Counted from the first letter of the stretch, positions 34,755 to 43,168 are shown. The stretch: 64,000 bases of DNA from Nonomuraea fuscirosea (GCF_003001935.1 NZ_PVNG01000001.1:558001-622000), one strand, 5' to 3'. Program-made: numbers and translations. The notes: generated from the letters alone by a model not told the origin.

Positions 34755-35135
34755 GTGAACGACACCCACAAACTGGTCAACGACCTTTCCGAGCAGGTCT
34801 CCCGGCTCGTTAAGGACGAGCTCCGCCTGGCCAAACTGGAGCTGGCGGAGAAGGGCAAGCGCGCCGGATTCGGCGCGGGCCTGTTCGGCGCGGCCGGTGT
34901 GGCCGCGTTCTTCGGCGGTGCGACCCTCGTGGCCGCCGTCGTCATGCTCCTCGCACTCGTGCTGCCCGGCTGGGCGGCCGCCGCCATCGTGGCGGTGGTG
35001 CTGTTCATCGTCGCCGCCCTCCTCGGGCTCTTCGGCAAGAACGAGGTCAAGCAGGCCAAGCCGCCGGTCCCCCGAGAGACCATCGCGAGCGTCAAGGCCG
35101 ACATCGACATGGTCAAGGAGAGGGCACGGCGATGA
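34755..35135 (+). CDS. holin-X-like (DUF1469) membrane protein
   Basis: 126-residue protein of the actinobacterial holin-X/DUF1469 family. A charged amphipathic N-terminus (SRLVKDELRLAKLELAEKG) precedes two membrane helices at about 40-62 and 70-92, then a short cytoplasmic tail. GTG 34755 has GGAGGAGG upstream inside a hairpin. Despite the family name, such genes are chromosomal and travel with DUF3618 and YihY genes, as here; there is no phage around it. Stop and next start overlap (ATGA). The family probably acts in envelope organisation. Confidence 0.85.
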   Translation: MNDTHKLVNDLSEQVSRLVKDELRLAKLELAEKGKRAGFGAGLFGAAGVAAFFGGATLVAAVVMLLALVLPGWAAAAIVAVVLFIVAALLGLFGKNEVKQAKPPVPRETIASVKADIDMVKERARR

Positions 35136-35797
35136 GCGAGACGGACCCCGGATACAGCGAGCAGCACGCCGGCAACGTCGGCGCCCGCAGAGCGACCGTG
35201 GGCACGCCGACCGAGCACGAGTCGATCAACGTACCCCCGACCAGACCGGGCGCGGCGGAGAACGCGCACCGGGCCGAGGTGGCCCGGCAGGAACACGAGA
35301 CGTTCATTCCCGAAACCCCCATCCCGGACGAACGGTCCGAGGCCGCCGGGAGCCATCGGACCGAAGAGGAGTCCATGGGCGGGGCCCGCGGGGAGGACGA
35401 CGACCAGGAGGATGAGGACGACGTGCGCAGAGATATCGAGAAGACCCGGCAGGAGCTGGGCGAGACCGTCAGCGCGCTGGCGGCCAAGACGGACGTGAAG
35501 GGCCGGGCGGGGCACGCCGCCGAGCTGGCCAAGGACAAGGCGGGACACGCGGCCGAGCTGGCCAAGGACAAGGCGGGACACGCCGCGGAGCTGGCCAGGG
35601 ACCGGGCCGCCGGCGCGGCCGACGTGGTCAGGGACAGGGCCGCGGACGTGGCGGAGAAGGTCAAGGCGGGCACGCCCGACCAGGTCAAGGACGTGGCGGC
35701 CGAGGCGAGGAAGCGGCCCGTGATGCTGGTCGCGCTGGCGGGCGTGGTGGTCGCGTTCGTGGCGCGGCGCATGATGAGGCGCCGGCGCGCCAAGTAA
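35132..35797 (+). CDS. DUF3618 membrane protein with coiled repeats
   Basis: 221-residue protein. Residues 1-95 are polar and probably disordered. The DUF3618 core is RRDIEKTRQELGETVSALAAKTDVKGR at about 100-126. It is followed by repeats of about 11 residues (GHAAELAKDKA, three close copies) likely to form an amphipathic helix, then one membrane helix near 200-214 and a basic RRMMRRRRAK end. The repeats are near-identical at DNA level and so are young. Coupled to the holin-X-like gene by ATGA and followed by YihY 6 bases later. Function unknown. Confidence 0.82.
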   Translation: MSETDPGYSEQHAGNVGARRATVGTPTEHESINVPPTRPGAAENAHRAEVARQEHETFIPETPIPDERSEAAGSHRTEEESMGGARGEDDDQEDEDDVRRDIEKTRQELGETVSALAAKTDVKGRAGHAAELAKDKAGHAAELAKDKAGHAAELARDRAAGAADVVRDRAADVAEKVKAGTPDQVKDVAAEARKRPVMLVALAGVVVAFVARRMMRRRRAK

Positions 35798-35803
35798 CCG
35801 CCG

Positions 35804-36847
35804 ATGTCCCCCGACACGAACCCCGGGAAGGGCCCCCGGAACGACTCCGGGTCCGACCCTCTGAACGACTCCCCGGCCGGCTCGGGGAACGACTCCCGGA
35901 GCAGCTCCGGGAACGTTCCCGAGCGGCCGGGCGAGTTACCGCGCAGGGCGTGGTGGGCCGTGCTGCGGCGCACGGTCGCCGAGTTCGGCAACGACCGGGT
36001 CCAGGACCTCGCGGCCGGGCTCACCTACTACGCCGTCCTGTCGATCTTCCCCGCGCTGATCGTGCTGGTGTCGCTGTTCCGCCTGCTGGGCCGGCAGGAC
36101 GCGCAGGCCGTGGTGGGCAGCCTGGTGGCGGTGGCGCCGGCCGAGGTGCGCGAGCTGATCGTCGGCGGCGTGCGTGCGGTCGAGGGGAGCGCGGGCGCGG
36201 CCAGCGCCGTCGCGGTGATCGGGCTGCTGGTCGCCCTCTGGTCGGCCTCCAGCTACGTGGCGGCCTTCATCAGGGCGGCCAACGCGATCTACGACATCAG
36301 GGAGGGCCGGCCGTTCTGGAAGATCACCCCGTTGCGGCTGGGCCTGACGGTGCTGACCACCGTGCTGCTCACGGTCGGCGCCGTCGCGGTGACGCTGACC
36401 GGCGAGCTGGCCGCCGTCGCGGGCGAGGCGCTGGGGCTGGACGACGCCATCGTGACCGTCTGGAACGTGCTCAAGTGGCCGGTGCTCGCGCTCGCCGCCG
36501 CCGGGCTGATCATGGTGCTGTACTGGGCGGCGCCCAACGTGCGCCAGCCGGGCATGCGCTGGATCACGCCGGGCGGCCTGCTCGCGGTGGTGCTCTGGCT
36601 GGTCGTCTCCGGCGGTTTCGCCCTGTACGTCGCCCGCTTCTCCTCCTACGACCGCACGTACGGGGCGCTGGCGGCGGTCGTGGTGTTCCTGATCTGGCTG
36701 TGGCTGTCGAACATGGCGCTGCTGCTCGGCGCCGAGCTGGACGCCGAACTGGTCAGGGCGCGGCGGGTCGCCGCGGGGCAGCCCGTGGAGCGCGAGCCGT
36801 ACGCGGTGCCGCGCGATCCGCCGAAGGCCGATAACCTGCCCGGGTGA
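35804..36847 (+). CDS. YihY/BrkB family inner membrane protein
   Basis: 347-residue polytopic protein of the YihY/virulence factor BrkB family. The first 40 residues are a Ser/Asn/Gly/Pro-rich tail with short repeats; then six helices, with the family core LAAGLTYYAVLSIFPALIVL, ALWSASSYVAAFIRAANAIYD and TYGALAAVVVFLIWLWLSN. It ends the three-gene envelope operon. The family is often misnamed ribonuclease BN; it is not one. Its transport or structural role is unknown. Confidence 0.87.
   Translation: MSPDTNPGKGPRNDSGSDPLNDSPAGSGNDSRSSSGNVPERPGELPRRAWWAVLRRTVAEFGNDRVQDLAAGLTYYAVLSIFPALIVLVSLFRLLGRQDAQAVVGSLVAVAPAEVRELIVGGVRAVEGSAGAASAVAVIGLLVALWSASSYVAAFIRAANAIYDIREGRPFWKITPLRLGLTVLTTVLLTVGAVAVTLTGELAAVAGEALGLDDAIVTVWNVLKWPVLALAAAGLIMVLYWAAPNVRQPGMRWITPGGLLAVVLWLVVSGGFALYVARFSSYDRTYGALAAVVVFLIWLWLSNMALLLGAELDAELVRARRVAAGQPVEREPYAVPRDPPKADNLPG
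36832..36837 (+). promoter_or_regulatory. -10 element TAACCT inside the YihY gene end
   Basis: TAACCT ends 6 bases before GTG 36844, so the lipoprotein gene may have its own leaderless transcript as well as read-through from YihY. Confidence 0.4.
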
Positions 36848-37287
36848 TGCGTGCAACGGCCGCCGTCCTGCCGGCCCTGCTGATGGCCCTGGTGGCGCCG
36901 CTGACGGCGTGTGGCGCCGGGTCCGCGGTGAGCGACTACGGCAAGGTGATCAAGGGCTCGAAGGGCGCGACCGTGCAGGTACGGGTGCGCCCGGGGCAGC
37001 GGTTCTCGCTGGCCGTCCCCGACAACCCGTCGGTGGGCGACAGCTGGGAGCTGGCGGAGGTGCCGGACGCGAAGGTGGCCTCGTTCATCAGCAAGGAGCG
37101 TGAGAGCGAGGGCGACGCGCCGGGCTCGGGCGGCACCAGCTACTTCGTCTTCAACGGCAAGCGGCCGGGCACGACCGAGGTGCGCTTGTTCGACTGCTGG
37201 CGGTGCGGCCAGGGAAGGACGCCATCCACGGAGGACAGCAGACAGCAGTCGGGCGAGGCGATCTTCGCCGTCACCGTGGCGGAATGA
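36844..37287 (+). CDS. lipoprotein with chagasin-like (I42) protease-inhibitor fold
   Basis: 147-residue lipoprotein; lipobox LTAC gives a lipid-modified Cys near 23. The mature part matches the chagasin/I42 pattern of three inhibitory loops: DNPSVGDSW (loop 2), GSGGTSYFVFNG (loop 4) and KRPGTTEVRL (loop 6). Chagasins inhibit papain-type cysteine proteases. Two extra Cys in FDCWRCGQG are unusual. GTG 36844 and ATG 36847 both overlap the YihY stop; either leaves the signal peptide intact. A role in controlling a cell-surface protease is inference. Confidence 0.72.
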   Translation: MMRATAAVLPALLMALVAPLTACGAGSAVSDYGKVIKGSKGATVQVRVRPGQRFSLAVPDNPSVGDSWELAEVPDAKVASFISKERESEGDAPGSGGTSYFVFNGKRPGTTEVRLFDCWRCGQGRTPSTEDSRQQSGEAIFAVTVAE

Positions 37288-37340
37288 GCCCCCCAGACGC
37301 GCGACGAGCGACCCGGATCGTGACGGCAGGCCCCCTGATG

Positions 37341-37424
37341 ACAGACCCGTGACGACAGACCCGTGACGACAGACCCGTGACGACAGACCCGTGACGACAG
37401 ACCCGTGACGACAGACCCGTGACG
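37341..37424. repeat. six perfect 14-bp tandem repeats at the TetR gene end
   Basis: ACAGACCCGTGACG is repeated six times without change, then trails into the last bases of the TetR gene (stop at 37432), whose end GGTCTGA resembles the unit's GGGTCTGT on that strand. No gene is seen in 37288-37431. Confidence 0.9.
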
Positions 37425-37431
37425 GCAGGTC

Positions 37432-38007
37432 TCAGACCGCCATCGCGCGGCAGAGCACGTCGAGCGTCGTCTCCCTGACCATCTCGGGATCGGCGCCCGC
37501 CGCGAGCCGCCGCCGTCCCTCGCCCAGGATGCTCCACCCCAGGTGCGCGACCAGGTCGGGATGTTCGTGGCCGGCCTCGGCCAGCACGTCGCGGAGCGGG
37601 GTGATCATCGTCTCGTGCAGCTCGTCGAGCCGGACCCGGCAGCCGGGCGGCAGCTCGGCCGAGACCACCGCGCGCAGCACCGCGTAGTCGGGGCTGGACA
37701 CGAACGACAGAGTCACCGCCCCGAACTCGCGCACCCGCCCGCGCAGGTCGCCGGGCCCCGACGTGACGCCCGCCAGGCGGGCCCGCCAGCGCGGGACGGC
37801 GTCCTCGACGAGCTGGGCCAGGATGTCGGCGGTGGAGGAGAAGTAGCGGTAGACGCTGGAGCGGGCCAGCCCCACGCGCGCCCCGACGGCGGCCGGGGTC
37901 AGCCCGGCCGGGCCCTCGGCGACCAGGATCTCCAGCGCGGCCGCCAGCAGGGCCGCGTGCCGGCCGGCACGGTGGTCGGCCACCGTGGCCGCGCTGATCC
38001 TCGGCAC
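37432..38007 (-). CDS. TetR-family regulator of the adjacent MFS pump
   Basis: 191-residue regulator. The N-terminal HTH (about 18-62) reads ALLAAALEILVAEGPAGLTP, then RVGLARSSVYRYFSSTADIL. The C-terminal domain is a typical ligand-binding helix bundle. GTG 38007 has AGGAG upstream and lies 4 bases after the MFS stop, so the two are cotranscribed. It probably represses the pump by binding the dyad at 39522-39534 and is relieved by a pump substrate. Confidence 0.88.
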   Translation of the reverse strand: MPRISAATVADHRAGRHAALLAAALEILVAEGPAGLTPAAVGARVGLARSSVYRYFSSTADILAQLVEDAVPRWRARLAGVTSGPGDLRGRVREFGAVTLSFVSSPDYAVLRAVVSAELPPGCRVRLDELHETMITPLRDVLAEAGHEHPDLVAHLGWSILGEGRRRLAAGADPEMVRETTLDVLCRAMAV

Positions 38008-38011
38008 CGCC

Positions 38012-39523
38012 TCACTCCTCCTCGGGTCGCCTGCCTCCAGTATCGGGCAGCAGCAGCGTCGCCCCGACCCCGAGGAACAGCACGAGCCCCGTGACGACGG
38101 TGACCCGCCGGGTGGCCTCGGCGGCGGCCGCGACGGCCGCGGCGTGCCGCGCGGGGTCCCTGATGGAGGCGACGGCCGCCCCGGCGCTCTCGCGTAAGGC
38201 CCTGGCCAGTTGCGGCTGGTCCGACAGCCGGCCGGCCATGGCCGATTCGAGGCCGGTGACCAGCACGGTGCCGAGCAGGGCGATGCCGACGGCCGCGCCG
38301 AGCTGGCGGATCGTGCTCTGCAGGCCGGAGGCGGCGCCGGACCGCCTGGCGGGTACGCCGGCCAGCATCACGTTCGGCAACTGGGCGGAGGCGAAGCCGA
38401 TGCCGATCCCGTACAGGACCAGCCAGGGCACCAGCGTCCACGGGCCGAGCGAGGGCGAGACGGACAGGCCGATCGCGACGGCCGCGGTGGCCTCGATGGC
38501 GAGCCCGATCCTGACGATGACCCGCGGCGTCGCCGGCAGCCTGGGCACCAGGCCGCCGGCCAGGAACGTGCCGCCTGCGAGCGAGGCGATGATCAGGCCG
38601 GTCGTGAACGCGGTGAACCCGATGGCCGACTGCAGGAACAGCGGCAGCACGAGGATCAGGCCGAACTCGCCGAGCGAGACGATCATCGCGGCGGCGCCGC
38701 CGTACCGGAAGGAGGGAATGCTGAACAGGGACAGGTCAAGGACGACCGGCCGGCCCTCCCGTGCCCTGGAACGCTCGACCAGGACGAGGGCCGTCAGCGC
38801 GAGCACGGCCAGCGCGAACGCGAACGGGATCGGCGTCCAGCCGAAGAAGCCGTACCGCTGGCCCTCGATCAGCCCGAACACCAGCGCCGACGTGCCGGTC
38901 ACCGACAGCAGCACGCCGGGCACGTCGGACCCGGCGGCCGCCGGGTCGCGCGACTCGGGCACCTTGAGCGTGCCGAGCAGGACCAGCAGGCCGATTGGCA
39001 GGTTCACCCAGAACGCCCAGCGCCAGCCGATGTCCGTCACCACCCAGCCGCCGAGCAGCGGCCCGAGCGCCGCCATGCCGCCGATGATGGAGCCCCAGAC
39101 GGCGAACGCGATGGTCCTGCGCCTGCCGGTGTAGGTGGCGTTGACGACGGCGAGCGTCATCGGCACCACCATGGACGCGCCCGCGCCCTGGAGCACGCGC
39201 GCGCCGATCAGCAGCGCGGCGTTGCCCGCCGCCGCGGCCAGCAGGCTCGCCACCAGGAAGACCGCCAGCCCGAGCGCGAACGTCCTGCGCCTGCCGCGCA
39301 CGTCGCCCATCCGGCCGAGCGGGATGAGCAGGGCGGCGAACGTCAGCGAGTAGATCGAGTTGACCCATTCGACGTCCGTGGCCGAGAGCTTGAGGTCATC
39401 CATGATGGCCGGCACGGCCACGTTCACGATCGTCGCGTCGATGACGATCATCGACATGCCGACGCCCAGGACGAAGAGGGGGAGCCAGCTCTGCCGCTGG
39501 CTCCGCCCTGTTTGCGACACCAT
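38012..39523 (-). CDS. MFS drug efflux transporter, DHA2 (14-helix) type
   Basis: 503-residue proton-driven exporter. The motif-A-like loop GRMGDVRGRRRTFALG follows helix 2, motif B-like ARVLQGAGASMVVPMTLA lies in helix 4, and motif C-like GPLLGGW in helix 5. A central hydrophilic loop and helices 7-14 complete the EmrB/QacA layout. The ATG at 39523 has a -10 (TATGTT) exactly 6 bases upstream, so it should be leaderless. It is followed by its TetR regulator. Confidence 0.9.
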   Translation of the reverse strand: MVSQTGRSQRQSWLPLFVLGVGMSMIVIDATIVNVAVPAIMDDLKLSATDVEWVNSIYSLTFAALLIPLGRMGDVRGRRRTFALGLAVFLVASLLAAAAGNAALLIGARVLQGAGASMVVPMTLAVVNATYTGRRRTIAFAVWGSIIGGMAALGPLLGGWVVTDIGWRWAFWVNLPIGLLVLLGTLKVPESRDPAAAGSDVPGVLLSVTGTSALVFGLIEGQRYGFFGWTPIPFAFALAVLALTALVLVERSRAREGRPVVLDLSLFSIPSFRYGGAAAMIVSLGEFGLILVLPLFLQSAIGFTAFTTGLIIASLAGGTFLAGGLVPRLPATPRVIVRIGLAIEATAAVAIGLSVSPSLGPWTLVPWLVLYGIGIGFASAQLPNVMLAGVPARRSGAASGLQSTIRQLGAAVGIALLGTVLVTGLESAMAGRLSDQPQLARALRESAGAAVASIRDPARHAAAVAAAAEATRRVTVVTGLVLFLGVGATLLLPDTGGRRPEEE

Positions 39524-39535
39524 GTCTCAAACATA
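39522..39535 (-). promoter_or_regulatory. leaderless promoter overlapped by a TetR-like dyad
   Basis: Minus-strand TATGTT (39535-39530) ends 6 bases before ATG 39523. ATGTCTCAAACAT (39522-39534, 5 of 6 pairs matched) spans the -10 to the start codon, the natural place for TetR repression. Confidence 0.55.
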
Positions 39536-39562
39536 GCAACGGGGTGTCGCTAAGCGGTCGGC

Positions 39563-39568
39563 TAGTCT
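39563..39568 (+). promoter_or_regulatory. -10 element TAGTCT of the divergent DUF1838 gene
   Basis: TAGTCT ends 7 bases before ATG 39576. The two divergent starts are 52 bases apart, so the TetR dyad could affect both. Confidence 0.45.
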
Positions 39569-39575
39569 GCAGATC

Positions 39576-40358
39576 ATGGACTTCATCCGGGTCCGCGCCT
39601 CGTCCGACGGCGCGGAGGTGATCTCGTACTGGACCGGTGACGTCTACGGCGTCCAGGACGACGACGGGCCGCACCACCTGTTCGGGTTCGAGGGGCTCAA
39701 CGTGGCGAGGGCGGTCGAGACCGGCACCGGCTGGCAGCTCCTGACCAGGGAGGCCGCGCTCTACCTCGATCCGGCGAGCAGGCAGGTGCTCGGCACCTGG
39801 GACAACCCGTTCACCGGCCGCGCGGTCGAGGTGCGTCACGTCTTCAACGACCCGGTCAACCAGCGGCTCGGCGCCTACCCGGTGCCTGAGACGCGGCTCG
39901 GCGGCCAGGTCGTCTACAACGTGGACGTGCGGCTGGCCTATCCCTCGCCGCTCAAGGTCGCCGACTATCCGGACAGCTCGGCCAGTGACACGTACCGGGC
40001 GCTGGAGCTGTTCCAGTTCTTCGTCTCGGCCGCCGACCTGGAGTCCGGCGTGCCGGACGTCCCGTGCGTGTTCTCCTGGTGCCGGGTCTCGCCGTGGCTG
40101 CCGTGGATGGCGATGGCGCAGCGCGGCGGCGGGCTCGTCTACCACTGCAGGGGCGCCAAGGTGGCCGAGGTGCCCGAGCGGCTGCGCGAGCGGGTCGGCG
40201 AGCACTTCCTGCACGCGCCAGCACGCTGGTCGGCGCCCAACGTGACGAGCTGGACCGCCTTCAGGGACGCCCCCACCGGCACCGGCGACGCCCCCACCGC
40301 CTTCAGCGACGACCTCACCGGGTTCGGCGACGGCACCACCCGTGAGGTGGGTCGGTGA
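39576..40358 (+). CDS. DUF1838 family protein
   Basis: 260-residue protein resembling DUF1838 (LFGFEGLNVARAVE, LLTREAALYLDPASRQVLGTWDNPFTGRAVEV, HVFNDPVNQR). No signal peptide or known active site is visible. The last 30 residues are a repetitive tail (DAPTGTGDAPTAFSDDLTGFGDG) produced by in-frame repeats. The gene appears leaderless. Its stop overlaps the GTG of the HIT gene, so the two are cotranscribed. Function unknown. Confidence 0.78.
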   Translation: MDFIRVRASSDGAEVISYWTGDVYGVQDDDGPHHLFGFEGLNVARAVETGTGWQLLTREAALYLDPASRQVLGTWDNPFTGRAVEVRHVFNDPVNQRLGAYPVPETRLGGQVVYNVDVRLAYPSPLKVADYPDSSASDTYRALELFQFFVSAADLESGVPDVPCVFSWCRVSPWLPWMAMAQRGGGLVYHCRGAKVAEVPERLRERVGEHFLHAPARWSAPNVTSWTAFRDAPTGTGDAPTAFSDDLTGFGDGTTREVGR

Positions 40359-40759
40359 GCGACGACCTGTTCTGCGAGATCATCGCCGGCGAGCGGCCCG
40401 CCCACGTGGTGAGCTCCGACGAGGTCGCCGTCTCCTTCCTCGACGTCCGGCCGGTCTTCAAGGGTCACGTGCTGGTCGTGCCGCGCGTGCACGTCGAGAC
40501 GCTCACCGACCTCGGCGAGGTGGGCCCGTTCTTCGAGCGGGTCCAGGCCATGGCCCGGGCCGTGGAGGAGGGCCTGGAGGCCGGCGGCACGTTCGTCGCG
40601 ATGAACAACCGGGTCAGCCAGAGCGTGGCCCACCTGCACGTGCACGTGGTGCCCCGGCAGAAGAAGGACGGGCTGCGCGGCTTCTTCTGGCCGCGCACCA
40701 AGTACGACTCCGCCGAGGAGGCCGAGTCCTTCGCCGCCCGCGTCCGCGCGGCACTCTGA
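40355..40759 (+). CDS. HIT-family nucleotide hydrolase (HinT-like)
   Basis: 134-residue histidine-triad protein with the motif HLHVHVVPR (His93, 95, 97) and the N-terminal FCEIIAGERPAHVV typical of HinT-like enzymes, which hydrolyse purine phosphoramidates or dinucleoside phosphates. GTG 40355 overlaps the preceding stop (GTGA). It forms a two-gene unit with the DUF1838 protein. Confidence 0.88.
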   Translation: MSDDLFCEIIAGERPAHVVSSDEVAVSFLDVRPVFKGHVLVVPRVHVETLTDLGEVGPFFERVQAMARAVEEGLEAGGTFVAMNNRVSQSVAHLHVHVVPRQKKDGLRGFFWPRTKYDSAEEAESFAARVRAAL

Positions 40760-40794
40760 GCCGCCGGGCCCGCCACCCGCCCGCCGTCAGGCAC

Positions 40795-40800
40795 TAGGCT
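40795..40800 (+). promoter_or_regulatory. -10 element TAGGCT of the LytS operon
   Basis: TAGGCT ends 8 bases before GTG 40809; no ribosome site is seen, so a leaderless or near-leaderless start is likely. Confidence 0.4.
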
Positions 40801-40808
40801 CAGGCGGC

Positions 40809-41990
40809 GTGGAATACCTGGTCGACGTGGTCGTCGTGGCGGTGCTCGTCGGCGTGCCGTCGATCGTGCTGTGGCGGGTCATGCGCGGCCGCAGGGAGCT
40901 GGGCACCAGCCCGGCGGAGCGGGCCACGTTCGAGACCCTGCACACCGCCTCGATGGCCGGACCGCCGCTGCGGGCCGGCCTGACCGCCGATGGCGCCGAG
41001 CGCGCCTCGCGGCACCTGCGCGCCCTGCTCGGCTCGGCCGCCGTCGCCATCACCGACGGCGAACGCCTGCTCGTCTACGACGGCGCCGGCGACGACCACC
41101 ACGCCGACCAGGCGTTCGAGCACGCGGCGGCGACGCTCAAGGACGGCCGCACCCAGGTCCTGACCATCGACTGCGACCTGCTCGAATGCCCCGTCAGGCA
41201 CGCCGTGGTCGTGCCCCTGACCACCGACGACCGCGTGGTCGGCGCGCTGGCCGCCTACGGGCAGAACGCCTCGGCCGGTCTCGTCAGGGCCGCGCAGGAG
41301 GTCGCCGGATGGGTGGACTCGCAGCTGGAGCTGGCCGAGCTCGACCGCTCGCGCACTTTACTGATGGAGGCCGAGGTGCGGGCGCTGCGCGCGCAGATCT
41401 CCCCGCACTTCATCTACAACTCCCTCACCACGATCGCCTCCTTCGTCCGCACCGACCCCGAGCGGGCCAGGGAGCTGCTGCTGGAGTTCGCCGACTTCAC
41501 CCGCTACTCCTTCCGCAGGCACGGCGAGTTCACCACCCTGGCCGAGGAGCTGCGCTCGATCGACCGCTACCTGATCCTGGAGCGGGCCAGGTTCGGCGAC
41601 CAGCTTCAGGTGACGCTGCGCATCGCGCCGGAGGTGCTGCCGGTGGCGGTGCCGTTCCTGTGCCTGCAGCCGCTGGTCGAGAACGCCGTCCGGCACGGCC
41701 TGGAGAGCAAGAACGGTGTCGGCCGGATCACGATCATCGCCGAGGACGCGGGCGCGGAGTGCCGCATCAGCGTCGAGGACGACGGGCTCGGCATGGACCC
41801 CGAGCGGCTGCGCCGCATTCTCGCAGGTGACATCGCTCCGGCGGGCGGCGTCGGGCTGGCGAACGTGGACGAGCGGCTGCGTCAGGTGTACGGCGACGAG
41901 TACGGTCTGGTCGTCGAAACGGCCGGCGGCGCGGGCACCAAGGTCAACATCCGGTTGCCGAAATATCACCCAGGCGTCTCCGCCCGTTGA
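40809..41990 (+). CDS. LytS-type sensor histidine kinase
   Basis: 393-residue kinase of the LytS/His_kinase family. One membrane helix lies at about 3-23, then a GAF-like domain (about 60-175). The phospho-acceptor His is in ALRAQISPHFIYNSLTTIAS; the N-box is PLVENAVRHGLE and the G-boxes are DDGLGMD and GGVGLANV. With a single N-terminal helix it differs from multi-helix LytS and probably senses a cytoplasmic ligand through GAF. It is followed by its LytTR regulator, a small membrane protein and an SSS symporter, implying control of carboxylate uptake. Confidence 0.9.
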   Translation: MEYLVDVVVVAVLVGVPSIVLWRVMRGRRELGTSPAERATFETLHTASMAGPPLRAGLTADGAERASRHLRALLGSAAVAITDGERLLVYDGAGDDHHADQAFEHAAATLKDGRTQVLTIDCDLLECPVRHAVVVPLTTDDRVVGALAAYGQNASAGLVRAAQEVAGWVDSQLELAELDRSRTLLMEAEVRALRAQISPHFIYNSLTTIASFVRTDPERARELLLEFADFTRYSFRRHGEFTTLAEELRSIDRYLILERARFGDQLQVTLRIAPEVLPVAVPFLCLQPLVENAVRHGLESKNGVGRITIIAEDAGAECRISVEDDGLGMDPERLRRILAGDIAPAGGVGLANVDERLRQVYGDEYGLVVETAGGAGTKVNIRLPKYHPGVSAR

Positions 41991-42023
41991 CCTCGATCTT
42001 TGTTGTCGGTTTAGTCACTGTCT

Positions 42024-42773
42024 ATGGCACAACTCCGGGTATTGGCGGTCGACGATGAATTGCCGGCCCTCGAAGACCTGTCGTACCTGCTGCGCGCCGA
42101 TCCCCGCATCGGCGAGGTGGCCACGGCCAGGGACGGCGCGGCCGCGCTGCGGCTGCTGGACCGCGCCATCGCGGACGGGCGGCCGATCGACGCCGTGTTC
42201 CTCGACATCAGGATGCGCGGCCTGGACGGCGTGGTGCTCGGCCGGCTGCTGTCGCAGTTCGCCAACCCGCCCCGGGTGGTGTTCGTGACCGCGTACGAGG
42301 AGCACGCGGTGGACGCCTTCGAGATCAAGGCCGAGGACTACCTGCTCAAGCCGGTCCGGCCGGAGCGGCTGGCCGAGGCGATCAGGCGGGTGGCGGTCTC
42401 GGCCGACGTGCCCGTGGAGGGCGGCGAGAGCGACACGATCCCGGTCGAACTGGGCGGCGTGACCCGCTTCGTCTCCAGCGCCGACGTCATCTACGTGGAG
42501 GCCCACGGCGACTACGCGCGGCTGCACACCGCCGCCGGCAGCCACCTCGTCCGCATCCCGCTGGCCACCCTGGAGGAACGGTGGGCCTCCGCGGGCTTCA
42601 TCCGCGTGCACCGCAGCCACCTGGTGGCCGTCAAACACATCGAGGAGCTGCACATCGACTCGGGCAGGTGCACCGTGCGCGTGGGCGAGACCGAGCTGCC
42701 GGTCAGCCGGCGGCACACCCGCGAGCTGCGCGACCTGCTGGTGCGGCGGGCCAGGAAGGGCAGGCAGGAATGA
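42024..42773 (+). CDS. LytTR-family response regulator
   Basis: 249-residue regulator. Receiver domain (1-125) with phospho-acceptor Asp in AVFLDIRMRG, Thr in FVTAYEEHAVDAF and Lys in YLLKPVRPE. The LytTR DNA-binding domain (about 145-240) shows VIYVEAHGDYARLHT and FIRVHRSHLVAVKHIEEL. It pairs with the upstream kinase. Its stop overlaps the next ATG (ATGA), so regulator, small membrane protein and symporter form one message. Confidence 0.92.
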   Translation: MAQLRVLAVDDELPALEDLSYLLRADPRIGEVATARDGAAALRLLDRAIADGRPIDAVFLDIRMRGLDGVVLGRLLSQFANPPRVVFVTAYEEHAVDAFEIKAEDYLLKPVRPERLAEAIRRVAVSADVPVEGGESDTIPVELGGVTRFVSSADVIYVEAHGDYARLHTAAGSHLVRIPLATLEERWASAGFIRVHRSHLVAVKHIEELHIDSGRCTVRVGETELPVSRRHTRELRDLLVRRARKGRQE

Positions 42774-43168
42774 GCCAGGTACCGCGCCCCGGCCGGCGCT
42801 CCGACGTGCCCCGCCGCGTCACCGTCACCAGCCCCAGGACGGCCGCCGCCCGCCGGCCCCGCTACCCGGCCCTGCGCGAGATCGACGAGCAGACCAGGCT
42901 GGGCGAGGTCTACATGCACTCGCTGCTGCGCACCCAGTTCCGGCTGGCCCTGTTCGTCTGCACGGTGCTGGCCTGCGTGATCGGCGGCCTGCCGCTGCTG
43001 TTCCTGCTCCTGCCCGACCTGCGCGAGGTGCACGTGCTCGGCGTGCCGCTCCCGTGGGCGGTGCTGGGCGGGCTCATCTATCCCGCCTTCGTCATCGGCG
43101 CCTGGCTGTACGTCCGTCAGGCCGAGCGCAACGAGCGGCACTTCGCCGAGCTGGTCGAGCGCCGATGA
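42770..43168 (+). CDS. small two-helix membrane protein preceding SSS symporter
   Basis: 132-residue protein with a basic, Pro/Arg-rich N-terminus, helices at about 55-80 and 93-116, and a tail ending VRQAERNERHFAELVERR. It occupies the place held by DUF485 proteins before ActP-type symporters and has the same two-helix layout, so it is probably the symporter's small partner; clear DUF485 similarity is not evident. ATGA overlaps join it to both neighbours. Confidence 0.75.
   Translation: MSQVPRPGRRSDVPRRVTVTSPRTAAARRPRYPALREIDEQTRLGEVYMHSLLRTQFRLALFVCTVLACVIGGLPLLFLLLPDLREVHVLGVPLPWAVLGGLIYPAFVIGAWLYVRQAERNERHFAELVERR

Noticed and set aside
34755..35135. Phage holin as sign of a prophage
   Set aside because: Holin-X/DUF1469 genes are chromosomal in actinobacteria and here sit with DUF3618 and YihY; no phage genes surround it.
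35804..36847. Ribonuclease BN
   Set aside because: An old misannotation of YihY proteins; this is a polytopic membrane protein without nuclease motifs.
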